This document shows, piece after piece, positions 25,607-34,095 of a stretch of DNA of 64,000 nucleotides. Both the position numbers and the translations under genes were made by a program. Every line of letters starts with the position of its first letter. Position 1 is the first letter of the stretch. The notes below the pieces were generated by a model that saw nothing but the letters and a program-made list of their open reading frames with translations, made no database searches and was not told the DNA's origin. The stretch is taken from contig CAYVVD010000018.1 in assembly GCA_964454975.1 (NCBI GenBank), positions 1-64,000 on the forward strand, given 5' to 3'. Source of the stretch: CAYVVD01 sp964454975 (GTDB lineage: Bacteria > Bacteroidota > Ignavibacteria > Kapaibacteriales > UBA2268).

Positions 25607-26344
25607 ATGAGAAAGATATTGATACTGGGCGGGGCCTCCGCTATTGCGTTTGAAACTGCAAAAAAATTCGCCGCTGACGGGGACAGGCTTTTCCTCGCCG
25701 ACCTAATGCTTAACAGGCTGGAAATTCTGCGGGAGGATATAAACGCGCGGTTTCCCACGGATATTGGAATAGCCGAGTTTAATGCGCTTGATTTTACCGG
25801 TCACCCGGATATACTCCAAAAGGCTGATGAATACCTCGGCAGTATTGATATAGCATTGATTGCTTATGGCACCCTCCCCGACCAGGAGTTGATGCAGAGC
25901 GATGTTTCAAAAGCCGTTGAGCAATTTAACCTCAACTGCACGAGTATAATCTCTCTTTGCACAATCATTTCCAATTACTTCGAAGAAAAGGGCGCCGGAA
26001 CACTCGCCGTAATATCATCTGTTGCAGGTGACCGTGGCAGGCAAAGCAACTATTTATATGGTGCTGCCAAAGGTTGCATCACAACATTCCTGCAAGGACT
26101 GAGAAACAGACTCAGCAAAAAGAATGTGCAGATAATCACAATTAAGCCTGGTCAAGTGGACACTCCAATGACTGCGGACATGCCCAAGTCCCCACTGTTC
26201 GTTAAACCTGTTGTAGTTGGCCAAGGTATCTACAAAGCAATCATTCAGCAAAAAGATGTAGTATATCTTCCCGGATGGTGGAAGCTGATAATGTTCATAG
26301 TCAAGATAATTCCAGAGGGAATATTCAAGAAGTTGAATTTTTGA
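25607..26344 (+). CDS. dprE2: DprE2-like SDR, decaprenylphosphoryl-2-keto-D-erythro-pentose reductase
   Basis: A 245-residue short-chain dehydrogenase with LGGASAIAFETAK (nucleotide binding), ISSVAGDRGRQSNYLYGAAKG (catalytic Ser, Tyr and Lys present) and IKPGQVDTPMT. The GGASAIA N-terminus and the C-terminal hydrophobic anchor-like end (LPGWWKLIMFIVKIIPEGIF) are like Rv3791 of mycobacteria. It would reduce the 2-keto intermediate from DprE1 to give lipid-linked arabinofuranose. It is the last gene of the flippase-glf-UbiA-dprE1-dprE2 unit. The 226 bases to the convergent sucC contain only a 5-bp dyad (CTGGT-TAT-ACCAG) and no clear terminator. Confidence 0.92.
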   Translation: MRKILILGGASAIAFETAKKFAADGDRLFLADLMLNRLEILREDINARFPTDIGIAEFNALDFTGHPDILQKADEYLGSIDIALIAYGTLPDQELMQSDVSKAVEQFNLNCTSIISLCTIISNYFEEKGAGTLAVISSVAGDRGRQSNYLYGAAKGCITTFLQGLRNRLSKKNVQIITIKPGQVDTPMTADMPKSPLFVKPVVVGQGIYKAIIQQKDVVYLPGWWKLIMFIVKIIPEGIFKKLNF

Positions 26345-26570
26345 TATTACAAATTATTTTAAGGAAGCTACCCAAACAGGGTGTCCAGCCACATCACATG
26401 ATAAAAATAGCATTAATAAAATAAAGACCCTTCGCAAATGAGCAAGTGGCCAGGATAAAACATATTCTGGTTATACCAGTTATCTCCCCACACTTTGCAG
26501 AATTAGCATGACATGCGGATAATCCAGATTCTTCCCCTGCCAAAGGCAAGGTTAGAATGACACCCCCAAA

Positions 26571-27806
26571 TTATGCGACTACTTCGGCGACACTCCTGGC
26601 GGCTTCCTCGAAGTTTGTAGCTACTTCGAACTTCAAGCCGGAGTTACGGAGTGTTTCTGCGCCTTCTTTAGCGTTTGTCCCGTCTAAGCGGACAATCACC
26701 GGAACATTCACTTCGACAGTTTTCAGAGCTTCAACTATGCCGTCTGCTACTTTGTCGCATCGAACGATACCGCCGAATATGTTAATAAGCACAGCTTTTA
26801 CATTCGGGTCGCTCATCATAATTCTAAAAGCATTGGAAATACGCTCTTCATTAGCACCACCGCCAACATCAAGAAAATTAGCCGGGCTGCCGCCTGCAAG
26901 CTGGATCATGTCCATAGTTGCCATTGCAAGCCCAGCGCCATTCACCATACAGCCTACGTTACCGTCCAGCTTGATATAATTCAGGTCGAACTTTGAAGCT
27001 TCTACTTCGAGAGGTGCTTCTTCTGTTATGTCGCGCAGTTCAATCAGGTTTGCATGGCGGTACATAGCGTTGTCATCGAATGCCATCTTGCAGTCGAGGG
27101 CAATCATATCTTCATCCTCTGTCATCACAAGCGGGTTGATTTCGAGCATATTGCAATCCAGTTCGTCATAAGCCCTGACAAGGTTTTTAACGAATGGAAT
27201 AAAGCTTTTTACTGCCTTTCCCTGAAGTCCGAGGCCAAATGCAAGGCTGCGGGCCTGGTAGTCGCCAAAGCCGATATTGGGGTTGATAAATTCCTTGATG
27301 ATTTTTTCGGGTGTCTCTTCAGCTACTTTCTCGATTTCCACACCGCCTTCTGTGGAAGCCATGATAACATTCCAGCCGGTTCCACGGTCCAGAACAATGC
27401 TGATGTAAAACTCCATAGCTATGGCACAACCTTCTTCCAGGAGTGCGCGGCGGATTATTGTACCTTTCTCACCGGTCTGGATAGTTACCAGCTTATTATT
27501 GAACATTGCGTCTGCTGTACGGTAAACGCGGTCAGCAAGGTTTTCGCCGAAAAGGACGTTTACGCCTTTTATTGGTTTGCCGTCAACTTCAAGCGCCTCG
27601 CCGGTTTCTACATTGTGGATGGTTCCTTTCCCACGCCCGCCTGCGTGTACCTGGGCTTTTAGCACTATAGTGTTTATGCCTTTGTTCACAAAATCCTCGA
27701 ATGCTATTCGGCCTGCATCTTCCGCATTAAATACAGCCTTTCCAAAAAGTACCGGTACGTTAAATTGTTTTAATAGCTCTTTCGCCTGATGCTCATGAAT
27801 TTTCAT
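26571..27806 (-). CDS. sucC: succinyl-CoA synthetase (ligase) subunit beta
   Basis: A 411-residue ATP-grasp protein, the beta subunit of the TCA-cycle enzyme that makes ATP or GTP from succinyl-CoA. Signatures include MKIHEHQAKELL, QVHAGGRGKG, LEINPLV, the GAGLAMATMDMI loop and NIFGGIVRCDKVADGI. The length is slightly above the 388 residues of the E. coli subunit. The alpha-subunit gene sucD, usually adjacent, is absent here and must lie elsewhere. It lies downstream of the leucine-degradation genes, separated by 329 bases. Confidence 0.96.
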   Translation of the reverse strand: MKIHEHQAKELLKQFNVPVLFGKAVFNAEDAGRIAFEDFVNKGINTIVLKAQVHAGGRGKGTIHNVETGEALEVDGKPIKGVNVLFGENLADRVYRTADAMFNNKLVTIQTGEKGTIIRRALLEEGCAIAMEFYISIVLDRGTGWNVIMASTEGGVEIEKVAEETPEKIIKEFINPNIGFGDYQARSLAFGLGLQGKAVKSFIPFVKNLVRAYDELDCNMLEINPLVMTEDEDMIALDCKMAFDDNAMYRHANLIELRDITEEAPLEVEASKFDLNYIKLDGNVGCMVNGAGLAMATMDMIQLAGGSPANFLDVGGGANEERISNAFRIMMSDPNVKAVLINIFGGIVRCDKVADGIVEALKTVEVNVPVIVRLDGTNAKEGAETLRNSGLKFEVATNFEEAARSVAEVVA

Positions 27807-28135
27807 TTATCACTCTTGATTAATTAAACTTTGGTTGCATTCCCAAAACGAATACAAAGCTATTAAAATCAGGTATATTTAACAACATGATTGATGTGCA
27901 AATTTGATGATACGCTGAAGAAGAGAGTTCCTTATTTGCTTCAATTCGTTTCGGATTGAAAATCTTGATTTCTGAAATGCTGAGATTTGTGCATAGATGA
28001 TTTGATCCAACGAGAAGATAGAAATATCAATCTATTATGGATATTAAGCCGTAAACACCATTTAATTTCACGTTCCGATACCAATACTTCAACTCCCGCC
28101 TTTGGCGGGTGACAACTCCAGAAAAACAATATTTT
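27807..28135. other. intergenic stretch between the biotin-carrier gene and sucC
   Basis: 329 bases with no credible gene. The one structure seen is a perfect hairpin, CCCGCC-TTT-GGCGGG at 28095-28109, with no T-run on either strand. It is probably a short dispersed repeat or an mRNA-stabilising stem, not a terminator. The sucC promoter should lie within 27807-27950, but no clear consensus was recognised. Confidence 0.5.
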
Positions 28136-28594
28136 TCATTCTTCATTTTTCATTGATTTTACGACTCTAATCATCACAGTATCGGTATTAACCTGATGGC
28201 CCTCGCTAACATTTACTTCAGTAACAGTTCCGGCAACTGAAGCGTAGAGCGTAGTTTCCATTTTCATTGCTTCAACTGTGATAAGCGCAGTGCCCTCTTC
28301 TACCTCGTCCCCTTCTTTAACATGCAGCTTTACTACACTGCCCGGCATCGGCGGGACAAGATTGTCCTCGTTGGCACTCTGAGAATCTTCGAAAAACGAA
28401 TCTTCGTCTTCATCTTTAGGGATATCGAACTCAAAATACTCTTCCCCTACCCTTACGTATAGCTTGTTTTCATGCCTGTAAGTATATACAGTCGTACCAT
28501 CTGCTACCAAAAGATATTCGTTTACAATCTCGAATAGTTTTTTAGCTTCATCAGTGCTTACATCATAAACTGTGTTTTGGTATAATATCTTCAT
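28136..28594 (-). CDS. biotin carboxyl carrier protein of an acyl-CoA carboxylase
   Basis: 152 residues from the ATG at 28594, which overlaps the biotin-carboxylase stop by four bases. An ATG further upstream at 28633 would overlap the carboxylase by 43 bases and is rejected. The C-terminal biotinyl domain has VEAMKMET with the biotin-accepting lysine at residue 111, and PMPGSVVKLHVKEGDEV before it. An acidic linker (DEDEDSFFEDSQSANED) connects it to the N-terminal part. The carrier and carboxylase are separate polypeptides here, whereas in most methylcrotonyl-CoA carboxylases they form one alpha subunit. Confidence 0.9.
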   Translation of the reverse strand: MKILYQNTVYDVSTDEAKKLFEIVNEYLLVADGTTVYTYRHENKLYVRVGEEYFEFDIPKDEDEDSFFEDSQSANEDNLVPPMPGSVVKLHVKEGDEVEEGTALITVEAMKMETTLYASVAGTVTEVNVSEGHQVNTDTVMIRVVKSMKNEE

Positions 28595-30081
28595 TTCTTT
28601 ACCAGCACCTCCCATGCCCCGATTTCTTGCCATGGGTTACTTTGCTTCGCAGTGTCCGGCACAAATTCCCTTTTCTTCCCTGCCTTCAGCGATGCCGCTT
28701 TGAGCGCAAGATCGAGCTTTTTTTCATCCCTTTTGAAAAGCTCATCACGATACTTTTCTATAAAGTCTGTTGGTGTATTACCGGAAATAAATTCAGGATG
28801 CCGGAGGACATTGGACATAAACCCAATTGATGTTTTCACACCAAGCACTACATTGTCCCTTAGTGCGCGGAGCATTCTCCGGCGAGCCTCTTCCCTGTTC
28901 CTTCCCCAAACTACAAGCTTTGCCATTATCGGATCGTAGTACATAGGAACTTCAGCTCCTGAGAAAATGCCGCTGTCGTATCGCACTCCCTTGCCAACAG
29001 GCTCTTTCAGGTAATGTACAGTTCCTGAAGAGGGCATAAAATTGGAATCCGGGTCTTCCGCATAAATCCTGCACTCGAAGGCATGGCCCTTGAAAGACAA
29101 TTCCTCTTGCTTAAATGGCAACTTAGCGCCACTTGCTATTTCGAGCTGTAGCTTAACAAGATTTAATCCGGTTATTTCTTCAGTTACGGGGTGCTCGACC
29201 TGAATACGTGTGTTTACTTCAAGAAAATAGAAGTTATCATGTTTATCAAGAAGGAATTCAACTGTTCCGGCATTGTTGTAGTTTGCTGCCTGTGCAACTT
29301 TAACAGCTGTTTCGCCCATACTTTTTCGTAATTGCGGATTGAGCGCAGGCGAGGGTGCTTCTTCGATAATTTTTTGGTGCCGCCGTTGGATTGAACACTC
29401 GCGTTCGAAAAGATACACAACGTTTCCGAAGTTATCGGCAAGGATTTGAATTTCCACATGACGTGGCGATTCAAGATATTTCTCCAGGAAAACCTCATCG
29501 CTTCCGAATGCGGATTTTGACTCGCGAATTGCCGCTTCAACTGATTCCTGCAGTTTATCCGAATTAAGTACAATTCTCATCCCCTTTCCACCGCCTCCGG
29601 CAGAAGCCTTAATCAAAACCGGATATCCGATTTCTTCGGCAGCCTTCGCAAAATCAACGGGATTCAGTGAACTCCCTTTCATTCCCGGAATTACAGGAAT
29701 TCCTGCTTCCATCATCATCTTGCGGGACTCGGTCTTAGAGCCAAGGATGCGCACCGGCTCAGGGTCTGGCCCGATGAAAACAAGCCCGGCTTTCCTTACC
29801 CCGCTGTTGAATTCAGAATTTTCTGACAGGAAACCATATCCGGGGTGTATTGCGTCGCAGTTTGTGTTTTTAGCTGCTTTAATTATCTTATCAATGCTCA
29901 GGTAAGAATCCCCGGCAGGCGCTGGCCCTATATTCACCGTATCGTCGCTAATCATAGCATGGAGTGAGTTTTTATCAGCATCAGAATGAACAGAAACTGT
30001 TTTAATACCCATTTCAGAGCAGGCATGTATTACCCTGCAGGCAATTTCACCCCTATTTGCAATCAATACTTTCTTAAACAT
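28591..30081 (-). CDS. biotin carboxylase subunit of methylcrotonyl-CoA (acyl-CoA) carboxylase
   Basis: A 496-residue ATP-grasp biotin carboxylase. Residues 1-450 carry FKKVLIANRGEIACRVI, GYGFLSEN, KASAGGGGKGMR (ATP loop), FERECSIQRRHQK, FLEVNTRIQVEHPVTEEITG (catalytic Arg/Glu) and a C-terminal cap. It carboxylates biotin on the carrier encoded next to it, using ATP and bicarbonate. It overlaps the carrier gene by four bases and lies seven bases after the hydratase gene. The neighbouring carboxyltransferase and hydratase point to leucine degradation, not fatty-acid synthesis. Confidence 0.92.
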   Translation of the reverse strand: MFKKVLIANRGEIACRVIHACSEMGIKTVSVHSDADKNSLHAMISDDTVNIGPAPAGDSYLSIDKIIKAAKNTNCDAIHPGYGFLSENSEFNSGVRKAGLVFIGPDPEPVRILGSKTESRKMMMEAGIPVIPGMKGSSLNPVDFAKAAEEIGYPVLIKASAGGGGKGMRIVLNSDKLQESVEAAIRESKSAFGSDEVFLEKYLESPRHVEIQILADNFGNVVYLFERECSIQRRHQKIIEEAPSPALNPQLRKSMGETAVKVAQAANYNNAGTVEFLLDKHDNFYFLEVNTRIQVEHPVTEEITGLNLVKLQLEIASGAKLPFKQEELSFKGHAFECRIYAEDPDSNFMPSSGTVHYLKEPVGKGVRYDSGIFSGAEVPMYYDPIMAKLVVWGRNREEARRRMLRALRDNVVLGVKTSIGFMSNVLRHPEFISGNTPTDFIEKYRDELFKRDEKKLDLALKAASLKAGKKREFVPDTAKQSNPWQEIGAWEVLVKK

Positions 30082-30088
30082 TAGCTTT

Positions 30089-30877
30089 TTATTTGTTTAC
30101 AACCCATGCGGGTTTCCGTTTATTAAAAAATGCATCAATCCCCTCGATACACTCTTTGTTTTCTCTTAGGTCGGCTATCACATTGGCAATATATGTAGCC
30201 CGCTCACTGCCATAGACTTTCTGTGTAATCTGAATCATCTCTTTTACTTTCTTAACAGCCCATGGACCGTTATTGATAATAAGGCCACAAATTTCATCAA
30301 CCTTTTCGTCGAGTTCAGCCGGTTCGACAGAATAATTTATCAGCCCAATATTATATGCTTCATCTGCTTCAATCCTTTTGCCGCTAAGAAGATATTCCCT
30401 GCCTTTGGTTTCGCCGATACGCTTCATTACAAGTGGAACAATTGCTGCAGGAACAATGCCTATAGCAACTTCGCTCAGACCAAATTTTATGTTATTGACA
30501 GAAACAGAAATATCTGACGACATCATAAGCCCGATACCACCGCCCACTGTCGGCCCGTTCACCCGGCAAATAACCGGAACAGGGTGCTTCTGTATTTTGT
30601 CGAGTAGTTCAACCAGGCGTTTTGCCTCGTTGAAATTCTCATCCCTGTTTATTTTGTCTGCATCTTTAAGCCAGTTCAGGTCGGCTCCTGCGCAAAAAAC
30701 ATCCCCACTGCCGGTAATGACAACACATCGGGTATCACTCTCCTTTGCAATCCGGAGAAATGCCTCATGCAACTCCTCAATCAGGCTCATATTAAGGGCA
30801 TTGCGCTGCCCGGGACGGTTCAGAATTATATCAGCCCTGTAATTTTTCTTTTCAATTTTAATGTATTCGTAGGCCAT
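30089..30877 (-). CDS. enoyl-CoA hydratase family, probable 3-methylglutaconyl-CoA hydratase
   Basis: A 262-residue crotonase-fold protein from the ATG at 30877 (MAYEYIKIEKK). An upstream ATG at 30904 would add nine residues. The oxyanion-hole segments FCAGADLNWLK and NGPTVGGGIGLMMSSDI and the catalytic-Glu region GLSEVAIGIVPAAI are present. FCAGADLNW and its position between the two carboxylase subunits fit the hydratase acting after methylcrotonyl-CoA carboxylase. A generic short-chain enoyl-CoA hydratase cannot be excluded from sequence alone. Confidence 0.85.
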   Translation of the reverse strand: MAYEYIKIEKKNYRADIILNRPGQRNALNMSLIEELHEAFLRIAKESDTRCVVITGSGDVFCAGADLNWLKDADKINRDENFNEAKRLVELLDKIQKHPVPVICRVNGPTVGGGIGLMMSSDISVSVNNIKFGLSEVAIGIVPAAIVPLVMKRIGETKGREYLLSGKRIEADEAYNIGLINYSVEPAELDEKVDEICGLIINNGPWAVKKVKEMIQITQKVYGSERATYIANVIADLRENKECIEGIDAFFNKRKPAWVVNK

Positions 30878-30997
30878 TAATGCCGGTCTCTCGGATATAT
30901 ACATAAGTCAATCTGTCTCATTTCAGAAAATAAGGTCAAGTATAAATTTGATGATTTTGACTATCAATTCAATGATTTTCTGAAACATTTCAAGCCT

Positions 30998-32605
30998 CTA
31001 CATTCTGAATACACCATATTTTTGGTCAGGTATAGGTTTATTCAGCGACATGGAAATACCAAGCGCAAGTGCATTTCGTGTATCGAGAGGGTCTATAATC
31101 CCGTCGTCCCAAATACGTGCTGAACTGTAATATGGTGTTGCCTGGTGTTCGTAAGTCTCTATGATAGGCATACGAATAGCATCAATTTCCTCTTCACTGA
31201 GAGATTTCCCAGCTTTTTCAAGTTGACGTATTTTCACAGTTGCCAGAACATCTGCAGCCTGCTCACCGCCCATTACGGAGATACGCCCGTTGGGCCATAT
31301 CCAGAGCAAATTAGGGTCGTAGCCGCGCCCGCACATAGCGTAGTTTCCTGCGCCATAAGAACCACCAACCATAACAGTAAATTTTGGGACATCTGCATTT
31401 GCCACTGCATGAACCAGCTTGGCTCCGTCGCGCGCGATTCCCCGATGCTCATACTGTTTTCCGACAATAAACCCTGTGATATTTTGAAGAAATACCAGTG
31501 GAATCTTCCTGATTGTACACAGCTCTATAAAATGAGCGCCCTTCAGGCTCGATTCCGAGAACAGCACTCCGTTATTTGCAAGTATTCCTACCGGATAGCC
31601 CATAATCCTTGCAAATCCGGTGATTATGCTGGTACCATAATACTCTTTGAATTCCTGGAAACGACTGCCGTCAACAATGCGGGCGATAACTTCCCTCATG
31701 TCGAATGGAGTCCTGATACTTTTGGGGATTATACCGTATAACTCATCCGGGTTATAAAATGGCTCCTCCGGCTCTTCCCTGCCTATGTCAAATTTCGGGC
31801 GCACACCAATATTTTCAACAATATTTCGAGCTATGTCAAGAGCGTGTTTATCATTATGAGCGTAATGGTCGGAAACACCGGAGATTTTGCTGTGAACATC
31901 AGCCCCGCCAAGTTCCTCGGCGGTAACTTCCTCGCCGGTTGCAGCTTTAACAAGCGGCGGGCCACCAATGAAAATAGTAGCTTGGTTGCGAACCATAACA
32001 GTTTCATCGCTCATAGCAGGTACATAAGCACCTCCAGCCGTACAGGAACCCATAACTACAGCTATCTGGGGGATATTCTCTGCCGAGAGCCTCGCTTGGT
32101 TGTAAAATATTCTTCCGAAGTGCTCTTTATCGGGGAATGTTTCGCTTTGGTATGGCAGAAAGATACCACCTGAATCCACCAGATACAAACAGGGCAGGTG
32201 GTTTTTCAGCGCAATCTCTTGTGCACGGATGTGCTTTTTGATTGTCATCGGGAAGTATGTGCCGCCTTTTACGGTAGCATCGTTTGCAACAATCATGCAC
32301 TCTTTCCCCTTCACAAGACCGACACCGGTAACCATACCTGCTGAAGGCGCTTCGTTGTCGTACATATCATACGCTGCAAAAGAGGACAGCTCCAGGAATG
32401 GAGAATCTTTGTCGCAGAGAGCTTTGATTCGATCCCGGACAAGCATTTTCCCGCGCTCGATATGACGGGAACGAGCCTTTTCAGGACCCCCTGGTTTTAT
32501 TGAATCCAGTTTTTCTTTTAACTCGCAGACAAGCCTTTTGGAGTTTTCATAATTTTCGGAATAGTCCGGCGATTTGGTGGAAATTTTTGATTTAATTCTT
32601 TTCAT
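30998..32605 (-). CDS. methylcrotonyl-CoA carboxylase carboxyltransferase (beta) subunit
   Basis: 535 residues from the ATG at 32605; this start matches the family N-terminus (KISTKSPDYSENYE), while an upstream ATG at 32707 adds a hydrophobic stretch not found in the family. Carboxyltransferase landmarks are GKMLVRDRI, YLVDSGGIFLPYQ, MGSCTAGGAYVPAMSDE, IFIGGPPLVKAATGE, the GVSDHYAHNDKHAL segment and GSYGAGNYAMCGRGY. These favour methylcrotonyl-CoA over propionyl-CoA carboxylase. It would transfer CO2 from biotin to 3-methylcrotonyl-CoA in leucine breakdown. The isovaleryl-CoA dehydrogenase and HMG-CoA lyase of the pathway are not in the window. Confidence 0.9.
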   Translation of the reverse strand: MKRIKSKISTKSPDYSENYENSKRLVCELKEKLDSIKPGGPEKARSRHIERGKMLVRDRIKALCDKDSPFLELSSFAAYDMYDNEAPSAGMVTGVGLVKGKECMIVANDATVKGGTYFPMTIKKHIRAQEIALKNHLPCLYLVDSGGIFLPYQSETFPDKEHFGRIFYNQARLSAENIPQIAVVMGSCTAGGAYVPAMSDETVMVRNQATIFIGGPPLVKAATGEEVTAEELGGADVHSKISGVSDHYAHNDKHALDIARNIVENIGVRPKFDIGREEPEEPFYNPDELYGIIPKSIRTPFDMREVIARIVDGSRFQEFKEYYGTSIITGFARIMGYPVGILANNGVLFSESSLKGAHFIELCTIRKIPLVFLQNITGFIVGKQYEHRGIARDGAKLVHAVANADVPKFTVMVGGSYGAGNYAMCGRGYDPNLLWIWPNGRISVMGGEQAADVLATVKIRQLEKAGKSLSEEEIDAIRMPIIETYEHQATPYYSSARIWDDGIIDPLDTRNALALGISMSLNKPIPDQKYGVFRM

Positions 32606-32931
32606 GCGGAAACGAAGATAGATGAAAATTAAACATGCTAATATAGTGAATTCCCGATTATTTCCTTTGAATATTAGATGTTTATATGAAGTGTGTTTAC
32701 TCAGCAATTAAGTAGCGGTATTTGTAAACAACAGACGAAAGTCCATTGATGAATTTGATTTTGTTGGGAATTATCCTTAATTACCTGGAAATTACTAATT
32801 TTCTTGTCTGAATTTCATCACAATTACTTATAATAATACTGTGTAACCAGGGCGGAAATTGCGAAATATCAATACGGGAAGTAGTTTCGTTTTGTGTCCT
32901 GATTAGTACCCGCTCACCTAAGTATTGTAAA
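32606..32931. other. intergenic stretch upstream of the carboxyltransferase gene
   Basis: About 326 AT-rich bases with no credible gene. It should hold the promoter of the leucine-degradation genes (minus strand), but no clear -7/-33 boxes were recognised. It also contains the end of the decay that follows the T9SS-domain remnant at 32932. Confidence 0.4.
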
Positions 32932-33256
32932 TTAAAATATATGCATTGATTGTTGTTCAATCAACCTTTGTTCATTATCGAATTGATAATATACTGATGC
33001 ATAATGATTAAATCCACTTTCAGTCAGTTCATATTTATACATTATCACAAACCAGCCTTCGTTCATAAAAGCCATCGTTAAGATGTTCTTGTATTAATGT
33101 TCCGATAACTCTTAAGTTCACATCGTAAATTGAAAAATTCACGTTGCATTTCTCCAATAGGTTGAATTTTAAATTATTATCATTGGAGACTATGTTGGGC
33201 GTTATTTTAAAGTTATTAGAAGAAACTAACTGTAAAACATCTCGATTAATTATTTG
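32932..33256 (-). pseudogene. decayed T9SS C-terminal sorting domain remnant
   Basis: Two overlapping minus-strand frames together spell a type IX sorting domain. Frame one (33256 to 33035) reads ITPNIVSNDNNLKFNLLEK, then FSIYDVNLRVIGTLIQEHLNDGFYE, like the usual PNPVSN..LKFNLPEKS..IYDVNGRVI..LNAGFYE. Frame two (about 33078 to 32932) reads YKYELTESGFNHYASVYYQF and EQQSMHIF, like the usual ..LASGVYYYQF...KSMLLI ending. A frameshift lies between them, and an in-frame TAA sits just upstream at 33257-33259. No body of the parent protein remains. It is probably the 3' relic of a gene for an exported protein. Confidence 0.7.
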
Positions 33257-33285
33257 TTATAACTGGAATTATATTGATTTAATAT

Positions 33286-34095
33286 TTAGAATTTGATTTC
33301 CCGGCTAAAACTTATTTGAAAAATTGCTTTGTTATCAAGTGGTACATCAATTCCCCGTTCCTCTCCTTCATGGATATTTGTTACAAAGTACCCTATCAAA
33401 CTCCCGGCAGCCGCTCCAACAAGAACATCCTCCAAATAATGATTACCGGATAATATTCTAAATAGGCCAACTAATCCGGCAGCACCAATGGAACTGCTCC
33501 ATACCAGACCGGTATGTCCGGGGGAAATGCTCAGCCTCTCAAACATACTGGCAAAAATGACCGCATTGGCGAATGAAGCAGATGTATGCCCTGAGTAAAA
33601 TGACCCGAAAGCATCAGGATTGAGTTTTTGTAGGAACGGAATGACCGGGATGAATACGTAAGGGCGGGGACTGCCGGTTAATACCTTAACAATTGAATTG
33701 AGCGAATAATTCAGCAGGTTGGCTTCCAGGGACATTATAAGATGAGCTCCAAATTGCTGCTCAAATCCATATTGAGAAATTGATAATATAAGGGGGGCTG
33801 AAGTGATAGAAGCTACAAGAACATCACTAATGAAAGATGCTGTTTTAGATTGACAGGTAACAGGTTCATTCGAGGGATTAGCAAAATAATTATCAATAAT
33901 TGAACGGACTTCAGCAGAATCAAGGTTCTTGTTGTTGTTTATACTATTTGAGTATGTAAAAAGGGCAGCCCCAAGCATAAAAACAGGGATATCTAACTCA
34001 GGACTAACGGCATAATTATCTTGAGATTTCGCAGATATGCTGTTAAACATGAGATTTAAAATTATGATAATAGTTATTTGGCTAGTTCTCATCAT
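33286..34095 (-). CDS. exported PAP2-family phosphatase
   Basis: A 269-residue phosphatidic-acid phosphatase type 2 (haloperoxidase-like) protein with an N-terminal signal segment and several membrane helices. The three active-site motifs are present: KVLTGSPRP, SGHTSASF and RILSGNHYLEDV (Arg, His and Asp). Such enzymes dephosphorylate lipid phosphates or undecaprenyl diphosphate at the outer face of the inner membrane. The ATG overlaps the dinB stop by 14 bases, so the two may be co-transcribed, though no functional link is obvious. Confidence 0.88.
   Translation of the reverse strand: MMRTSQITIIIILNLMFNSISAKSQDNYAVSPELDIPVFMLGAALFTYSNSINNNKNLDSAEVRSIIDNYFANPSNEPVTCQSKTASFISDVLVASITSAPLILSISQYGFEQQFGAHLIMSLEANLLNYSLNSIVKVLTGSPRPYVFIPVIPFLQKLNPDAFGSFYSGHTSASFANAVIFASMFERLSISPGHTGLVWSSSIGAAGLVGLFRILSGNHYLEDVLVGAAAGSLIGYFVTNIHEGEERGIDVPLDNKAIFQISFSREIKF

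Noticed and set aside
27054..27662. Long open frame (about 200 codons) on the plus strand within sucC
   Set aside because: It lies wholly antisense to a clear sucC gene, has no recognisable domain and reads as the complement of a conserved protein.
28095..28109. CCCGCC-TTT-GGCGGG hairpin as a terminator
   Set aside because: There is no T-run after the stem on either strand.
27941..28129. Possible 62-residue gene in the gap before sucC
   Set aside because: No start signal, no family resemblance, and it reads through the CCCGCC/GGCGGG hairpin; probably non-coding.
31145..31741. Long plus-strand open frame of about 200 codons
   Set aside because: It is antisense to the conserved carboxyltransferase gene; composition is that of a reverse-frame shadow.
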